NCBI GenBank assembly: GCA_900546995.1
Contig: URFF01000012.1
Location: 1 to 34,915 of the forward strand
Reading direction: 5' to 3'
Length of the DNA: 34,915 nucleotides
Source of the DNA: an uncultured Sutterella sp.
GTDB lineage: Bacteria > Pseudomonadota > Gammaproteobacteria > Burkholderiales > Burkholderiaceae_F
Part shown: piece after piece, positions 31,077 to 34,915 of the stretch
How positions within the stretch are numbered: position 1 is the first letter of the stretch
Layout: each line of letters begins with the position of its first letter
The notes under the pieces: generated by a model
What the model saw: only the letters and a program-made list of their open reading frames with translations
The model's database searches: none
What the model was told of the DNA's origin: nothing
Translations under genes and position numbers: made by a program

Positions 31077-31832
31077 ATGTCGAATATGCCCACTACGATC
31101 AACGCGGCGCCTACGCTTCGCGTGAATTGCTCACACTGCAACCTCCGTGAACACTGCGTTCCGCTCGGACTTTCTTTGAAAGATATCGACCGTCTGGAGG
31201 ATTTGGTCGCGTCCCGCAAGCGTATTCGACGAGGAGAACCCTTGTTTCGTGCCGGTGATAAGTTTGACTGTATCTACGCCATCCGCTTGGGCTTTTTAAA
31301 AAGCTCGGTGATGAGTAGTGACGGCCGTGAACAGGTCACGAATTTTCACATGTCGGGTGAGTTATTGGGATTGGATGGCATCGCCAATGACGTCTACTCA
31401 TGCGATGTGGTTGCGCTGGAAGACACCGAAGTTTGCATGATTCCCTATGAGCGTATTTTGGCCGCTTGTGAGGCCATCCCCGACTACAGCGTTCATTTTC
31501 AAAAGATTCTCTCTCGCGAAATCGTCCGGCAGCACGGTTTAATGCTGCTTTTAGGCTCGATGCATGCCGAAGAACGACTCGCCGCATTTCTCTTAAGTCT
31601 GGCTCAACGATTCGAATCCCGAGGTTATTCCCGCTCAGAATTTGTGCTTCGCATGACGCGTGCGGAAATCGGCTCCTATTTGGGATTAAAACTTGAAACC
31701 GTCAGTCGCGTTCTCTCTCGATTCGGTCACGATAATTTGATTTCCGTGAATCAAAAACACGTCCACATCATTGATGCGGACGGACTGAGAGCCATTGTCT
31801 CCGGGCAAAACCCAGACATGCTCGAAGTTTGA
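31077..31832 (+). CDS. fnr: FNR-type oxygen-sensing CRP-family regulator
   Basis: This 251-residue global anaerobic regulator binds a 4Fe-4S cluster. N-terminal cysteines C18, C21 and C27 (NCSHCNLREHC) have the same spacing as E. coli FNR, and a fourth lies in the VYSCDV segment. The cyclic-nucleotide-binding-like fold (about 30-150) is followed by the dimerisation helix with HAEERLAAFLLSLAQRF and the helix-turn-helix TRAEIGSYLGLKLETVSRVLSRF. The E-x-x-S-R signature there reads the FNR-type TTGAT half-site. A perfect FNR box lies upstream, so autoregulation is likely. No Shine-Dalgarno sequence is seen; an ATG three codons later is an alternative start. Confidence 0.95.
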   Translation: MSNMPTTINAAPTLRVNCSHCNLREHCVPLGLSLKDIDRLEDLVASRKRIRRGEPLFRAGDKFDCIYAIRLGFLKSSVMSSDGREQVTNFHMSGELLGLDGIANDVYSCDVVALEDTEVCMIPYERILAACEAIPDYSVHFQKILSREIVRQHGLMLLLGSMHAEERLAAFLLSLAQRFESRGYSRSEFVLRMTRAEIGSYLGLKLETVSRVLSRFGHDNLISVNQKHVHIIDADGLRAIVSGQNPDMLEV

Positions 31833-31845
31833 TTTCTTTGAGAGC

Positions 31846-33369
31846 ATGTTGAAAAAATTTTTATGCCTAGTCCCGATGGCGCTTGCCGTCACGTCGACTC
31901 ATGCCGCAACCGACTATATTGACCTTTTAGGCGATATCACGATCGAAGACGAATTGGCTCAGGCGGTCGAACTGCGTGAAGCTCGCTCACGCGTTGTGGT
32001 ACCGGAAGATTCCGTCTGGGAGACCATTCGAAAAGGTTTTGCTTTAAACGACCTTCCCGAAGCGGTTGTTGATGCCGAATTACGTCGCTACACACAGGCG
32101 CTTACCTACACACAAAGTATGGCACTACGGGCACGGATGTATCTGTATTTCATTGTCTCGGAGACACAACGACGAGGCATGCCCACGGAACTTGCCCTTT
32201 TACCCTTTATTGAAAGCGCCTTCCAACCCGAAGCGCTCTCGCGCTCAAATGCTGCGGGACTTTGGCAATTTCTTCCATCCACAGGCGACATTTTCAACCT
32301 GCGCCAATCCAGTTGGCGAGATGCGCGCTTAGATGTCATTGAAAGCACCCGGGCGGCGCTTGATTACCTCAAAACGCTTTATGCGCAATTTAATGACTGG
32401 CACTTGGCGCTTGCCGCCTACAACTGCGGTGAAGGCACCGTGCGTCGCGCCATCGAAGCAAACCGTAAGCGCGGAGAACCGACTGACTTCATGCACTTGC
32501 GCTTACCTCGAGAAACCAAGCGCTATGTGCCTAAACTTTTAGCTGTCAAGCGCCTTATCGCAACGCCTGAGGCTTTTGGGCTTGAACTGCCCGCGATTCC
32601 CAACGAACCCTATTTTGTCCGAGTCAACAAAGACCGCGACTTGGATCTTGAAACCGCCGCTCAATTGGCTGAGACCGATTTGGAAGAGTTTCGGCTCTTA
32701 AACCCGGGATTTAACCGCCCGGTTGTGGTGGCCGCTCACCAAGGCTCTATCCTTATTCCCGCGGCTAAAGCCGACGCCTTTGTGTCCAATCTCATTAACT
32801 GGCAGGCAACCGGTAAGCCGCTCTCGAATTGGTCAACCTACACCCTGCAAGGCAAGGATACGCTGGCTTCGGTGGCTAAGCGCTTCGGGATGACGGAAGA
32901 CGAATTGCGGGCGGCCAATAAGATCCCGAAAAATCGCCGTGTTCAAAAAGGCAGCACACTACTGGTGAAAAATAATGACCCGGTCGCCTTGGCACATGGC
33001 ATTACCTTAAGCGAGTCAGAATCTCAACTAAAGCTTGAGCCTTTGCCGACTAAACGTCGAATCACCTATCGGGTTCGAAAAGGCGATAGCCTTTCAAAGA
33101 TTGCGGCTCGCTTCGGTATTCGAGCGGCCGATATCCGTAAAGACAATAAGCTAAAGGGCAATCGCATTCTTGTTGGCCAACGCTTGCGCTTGACCGTGCC
33201 TGATCGCACGAGAAAACGTCTGCAAGATACCACCTATCGGGTTCGCGCGGGCGACACCCTTTTTACGATCGCCAACCGCCATCGCACAAGCGTGAGCGCC
33301 ATTAAGGATGCTAACCAACTCACCGATAACACCTTGACCGTTGGGCAGCGCCTTCGGATTCCGCATTAG
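31846..33369 (+). CDS. mltD: Membrane-bound lytic murein transglycosylase D (MltD-like) with three LysM domains
   Basis: This 507-residue periplasmic enzyme cleaves peptidoglycan glycan strands. It begins with a Sec signal peptide (MLKKFLCLVPMALAVTSTHA) rather than a clear lipobox, so it may not be lipidated like E. coli MltD. The SLT domain spans about 108-240, with the catalytic glutamate E123 in PFIESAFQPEA, then GLWQFLPSTG and LAAYNCGEGTVRRAI. Three LysM peptidoglycan-binding repeats follow at about 330-375, 407-450 and 463-505. The start lies 13 bp after the fnr stop codon, and the longer frame from 31795 overlaps fnr and is rejected. Cotranscription with fnr is possible. Confidence 0.92.
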   Translation: MLKKFLCLVPMALAVTSTHAATDYIDLLGDITIEDELAQAVELREARSRVVVPEDSVWETIRKGFALNDLPEAVVDAELRRYTQALTYTQSMALRARMYLYFIVSETQRRGMPTELALLPFIESAFQPEALSRSNAAGLWQFLPSTGDIFNLRQSSWRDARLDVIESTRAALDYLKTLYAQFNDWHLALAAYNCGEGTVRRAIEANRKRGEPTDFMHLRLPRETKRYVPKLLAVKRLIATPEAFGLELPAIPNEPYFVRVNKDRDLDLETAAQLAETDLEEFRLLNPGFNRPVVVAAHQGSILIPAAKADAFVSNLINWQATGKPLSNWSTYTLQGKDTLASVAKRFGMTEDELRAANKIPKNRRVQKGSTLLVKNNDPVALAHGITLSESESQLKLEPLPTKRRITYRVRKGDSLSKIAARFGIRAADIRKDNKLKGNRILVGQRLRLTVPDRTRKRLQDTTYRVRAGDTLFTIANRHRTSVSAIKDANQLTDNTLTVGQRLRIPH

Positions 33370-33402
33370 CCTCTTTGAGTCTTTTCTCTGTGGCTTGCCC
33401 TT

Positions 33403-33410
33403 GATACAAT
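33403..33410 (+). promoter_or_regulatory. fabI promoter (extended -10)
   Basis: TGATACAAT contains a TGn extension and TACAAT (33405-33410), predicting a start about 30 bp ahead of the fabI ATG. The -35 region (TTTTCT) is weak, as usual for extended -10 promoters. Confidence 0.55.
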
Positions 33411-33446
33411 GAGCGGGTTGAATCATTCTTACATAGAGAGGCCGAC

Positions 33447-34238
33447 ATGGGTTTTCTTCAAGGCAAAAAGATTTTAATTACCGGCATTGTCAGTAACCGT
33501 TCTATCGCTTACGGTATTGCCAAGTGCTGTCATCGCGAAGGCGCTGAATTGGCATTTTCTTACGCCAACGAGCGCTTTAAGGAACGTTTGACCGGTTTTG
33601 CAAAAGAATTCGGTAGCGATATCGTCTTACAGATGGATGTGAGTAGCGACGAACAAATCGCCAACACCTTTGATCAACTCAAAGAACGTTGGGGATGCTT
33701 GGACGGTGTTGTTCACTCGATCGGTTTCGCACCGCGTGAAGCGATCGCAGGTGATTTCTTAGAGGGTTGCACGCGCGATGCCTTTAAGATCGCCATGGAC
33801 ATTTCCGCCTACTCCTTCCCGGCCATTGCCCGCGCGGCATTGCCCTTGATGCAAGATCGAAACGGCTCTTTAGTCACCTTAACGTATTTGGGTGGCGAAC
33901 GCGTTGTGCCTAACTACAACACGATGGGCTTAGCCAAGGCCGCTTTGGAAGCGAGCACCCGCTATATTGCCAATTCGGTCGGTCCCAAAGGTATTCGCTG
34001 CAACGCCATTTCCGCCGGTCCCGTGAAGACGCTTGCCGCTTCGGGCATTCAGAATTTCTCCAAGCTTTTGCATATCATGGAAGACACCGCACCGCTACGT
34101 CGTACCGTGACGATCGAAGAAATCGGTAACTTAGCCGCGTTCCTTTTGTCGGATCTTTCTACCTGCATCACCGGTGAAGTCATCCACGCTGACTCCGGAT
34201 TCCACTGTGTGGCGGTTAACGCACCCGAAGGCGTCTAA
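33447..34238 (+). CDS. fabI: Enoyl-[acyl-carrier-protein] reductase, NADH
   Basis: FabI performs the last step of each fatty-acid elongation cycle. The 263-residue short-chain dehydrogenase fold matches E. coli (262). Features: the cofactor motif GIVSNRSIAYGIAK, MDVSSDEQI, the HSIGFAP segment, the catalytic tyrosine-lysine pair in YLGGERVVPNYNTMGLAKAALE (Y-x6-M-x3-K type), and the RTVTIEEIGNLAAFLLSDLS end. Glycine in HSIGFA and phenylalanine in NFSKLL, residues tied to triclosan binding in E. coli, are both kept. GAGAGG lies 6-10 bases before the ATG. It has its own promoter and terminator. Confidence 0.96.
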   Translation: MGFLQGKKILITGIVSNRSIAYGIAKCCHREGAELAFSYANERFKERLTGFAKEFGSDIVLQMDVSSDEQIANTFDQLKERWGCLDGVVHSIGFAPREAIAGDFLEGCTRDAFKIAMDISAYSFPAIARAALPLMQDRNGSLVTLTYLGGERVVPNYNTMGLAKAALEASTRYIANSVGPKGIRCNAISAGPVKTLAASGIQNFSKLLHIMEDTAPLRRTVTIEEIGNLAAFLLSDLSTCITGEVIHADSGFHCVAVNAPEGV

Positions 34239-34274
34239 CCGTATACAATAGCGTAGAACAACCGATCATTCTCG

Positions 34275-34308
34275 GAGCCGAACAAGGCGAATTGTTCGGC
34301 TCTTTTTT
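34275..34308 (+). terminator. Terminator between fabI and nadK
   Basis: A perfect 11-bp stem (GAGCCGAACAA / TTGTTCGGCTC) with a 6-nt loop is followed by six T residues. It ends only 10 bp before the nadK start codon. Confidence 0.88.
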
Positions 34309-34318
34309 CGTTTTACAG

Positions 34319-34892
34319 ATGACTGAATTTAAAACCGCCGCAATCTTTGCCAAACGAACCGAGCCCATGGGTGAGGCGTTGCAATTGCTCCTATCCATTC
34401 TCAAAAAAGAAGGCGTTAACGCCTTACTGGAAGAAAGTACAGCTAAGCATATCCCGGGCGCTGTCGGTTACGATCTCAACACACTAGGCCAAAAAGCTGA
34501 TTTGATTATCATCATCGGCGGAGATGGAACAACTTTGGGCATTGCCCGACGTATGGCGTGCTATCACTTGCCGATTATTGCCATTAATGCGGGTCGACTC
34601 GGTTTCATCACCGACTTTTCTCTCAAGGACATGCATGAAACACTGCCTCCGCTGCTGCATGGGAAATACTCTGCCGACACGCGAAACATGCTTGAAGCGA
34701 AGGTTTTTAGGCGTGGAGAATGTGTTTTCAGCGCAACGGCTGTTAACGACGCGGGGATCACGCACGGCCGCGCCGGCTCCATGGTGGAATTTAACGTCTC
34801 GGTTGACGGTTCCCCTATGGCCTCTCAGCGCGCCGACGGCGTCATTGTCGCCACGGCAACCGGCTCAACGGCTTATGCCATGGCTGCAGGCG
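34319..34892 (+). CDS. nadK: NAD kinase, 3' end lost at the window end
   Basis: NadK phosphorylates NAD to NADP. About 191 authentic residues are seen of roughly 290. Motifs: IIGGDGTTLGIAR with GGDG at 67-70, NAGRLGFITDF, VNDAGITHGRAGSMVEF (the NE/D motif; aspartate here), and the start of ATGSTAYAMAAGG. In relatives this last motif continues with proline (AAGGP), but here it turns into HGISR and a stop codon, because the last 23 bases are an inverted copy of upstream sequence. The apparent stop is thus probably artefactual. I start at the ATG with family-like MTEFKTAAIFAKR; a TTG at 34292 lies inside the terminator stem. No Shine-Dalgarno sequence is visible. Confidence 0.92.
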
Positions 34893-34915
34893 GCCATGGC
34901 ATAAGCCGTTGAGCC
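34862..34915. repeat. Perfect 23-bp inverted repeat at the window end, probable fold-back artefact
   Basis: Bases 34862-34884 and 34893-34915 are exact reverse complements with an 8-base spacer (TGCAGGCG). The right arm begins inside the nadK GSTAY motif region and ends exactly at the last base of the window. Confidence 0.85.

Noticed and set aside
1..34915. CRISPR arrays, tRNA or rRNA genes, prophage or insertion sequences
   Set aside because: Looked for on both strands by eye; no regularly spaced repeats, cloverleaf, rRNA-like or transposase-like sequence was seen.

Overview
The window looks like the chromosome of a gut-type, anaerobically living betaproteobacterium, most likely Burkholderiales and perhaps Sutterellaceae. 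The lineage is inferred, not proven. The support is an alaS-tusA pair, a BPSS1780-like membrane protein gene next to polA, betaproteobacterial-looking FNR, HemN, FabI and MltD, moderate GC content, and a set of anaerobic-lifestyle genes (FNR, oxygen-independent HemN, DcuC-type carriers, diaminopropionate ammonia-lyase). Gene density is normal and most genes have recognisable families. I see no rRNA, tRNA, CRISPR array, phage or insertion sequence.

Layout. 1-5400: the 5' end of an OFA-type MFS transporter, a possible small RNA, a META-domain lipoprotein, polA (with a degenerate proofreading site), a small exported protein and a BPSS1780-like membrane protein. 5400-9400: an MBL-fold hydrolase with a MerR-style promoter, then a Zn/Cd efflux module (ArsR repressor, stand-alone HMA protein, P1B ATPase, MerR regulator) with three copies of a TTAA-N8-TTAA operator. 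9400-10360: a cupin gene and a MarR gene sharing a 14-bp palindromic operator. 10500-14400: tusA and alaS, then a DUF134-NifX fusion behind its own palindrome. 14400-28800: a large catabolic cluster. 28800-34915: a GNAT acetyltransferase, hemN and fnr (divergent, with an FNR box), mltD, fabI and a broken nadK.

The catabolic cluster is the most interesting part. It holds a CapA-family protein, an amidohydrolase paired with a DcuC-type carrier, a diaminopropionate ammonia-lyase, an OFA-family MFS carrier, two AbgA-like M20 amidohydrolases around a second DcuC carrier, a third DcuC carrier, and two HutC-type GntR regulators. An identical 12-bp palindrome (TCAGTTAACTGA) sits in both divergent promoter regions of the cluster, so the cluster is probably one regulon. 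The abgA-like operon also has a 19-codon leader peptide followed by a strong terminator hairpin, the architecture of transcription attenuation. The working hypothesis is import and hydrolysis of amide-linked (N-acyl-amino-acid, ureido or gamma-glutamyl-like) compounds with release of amino acids, pyruvate and ammonia. The substrate cannot be read from the sequence.

A technical point: the last 54 bases form a perfect 23-bp inverted repeat that replaces the expected nadK sequence. This is probably a fold-back assembly artefact at a contig end, so the final stop codon should not be trusted.
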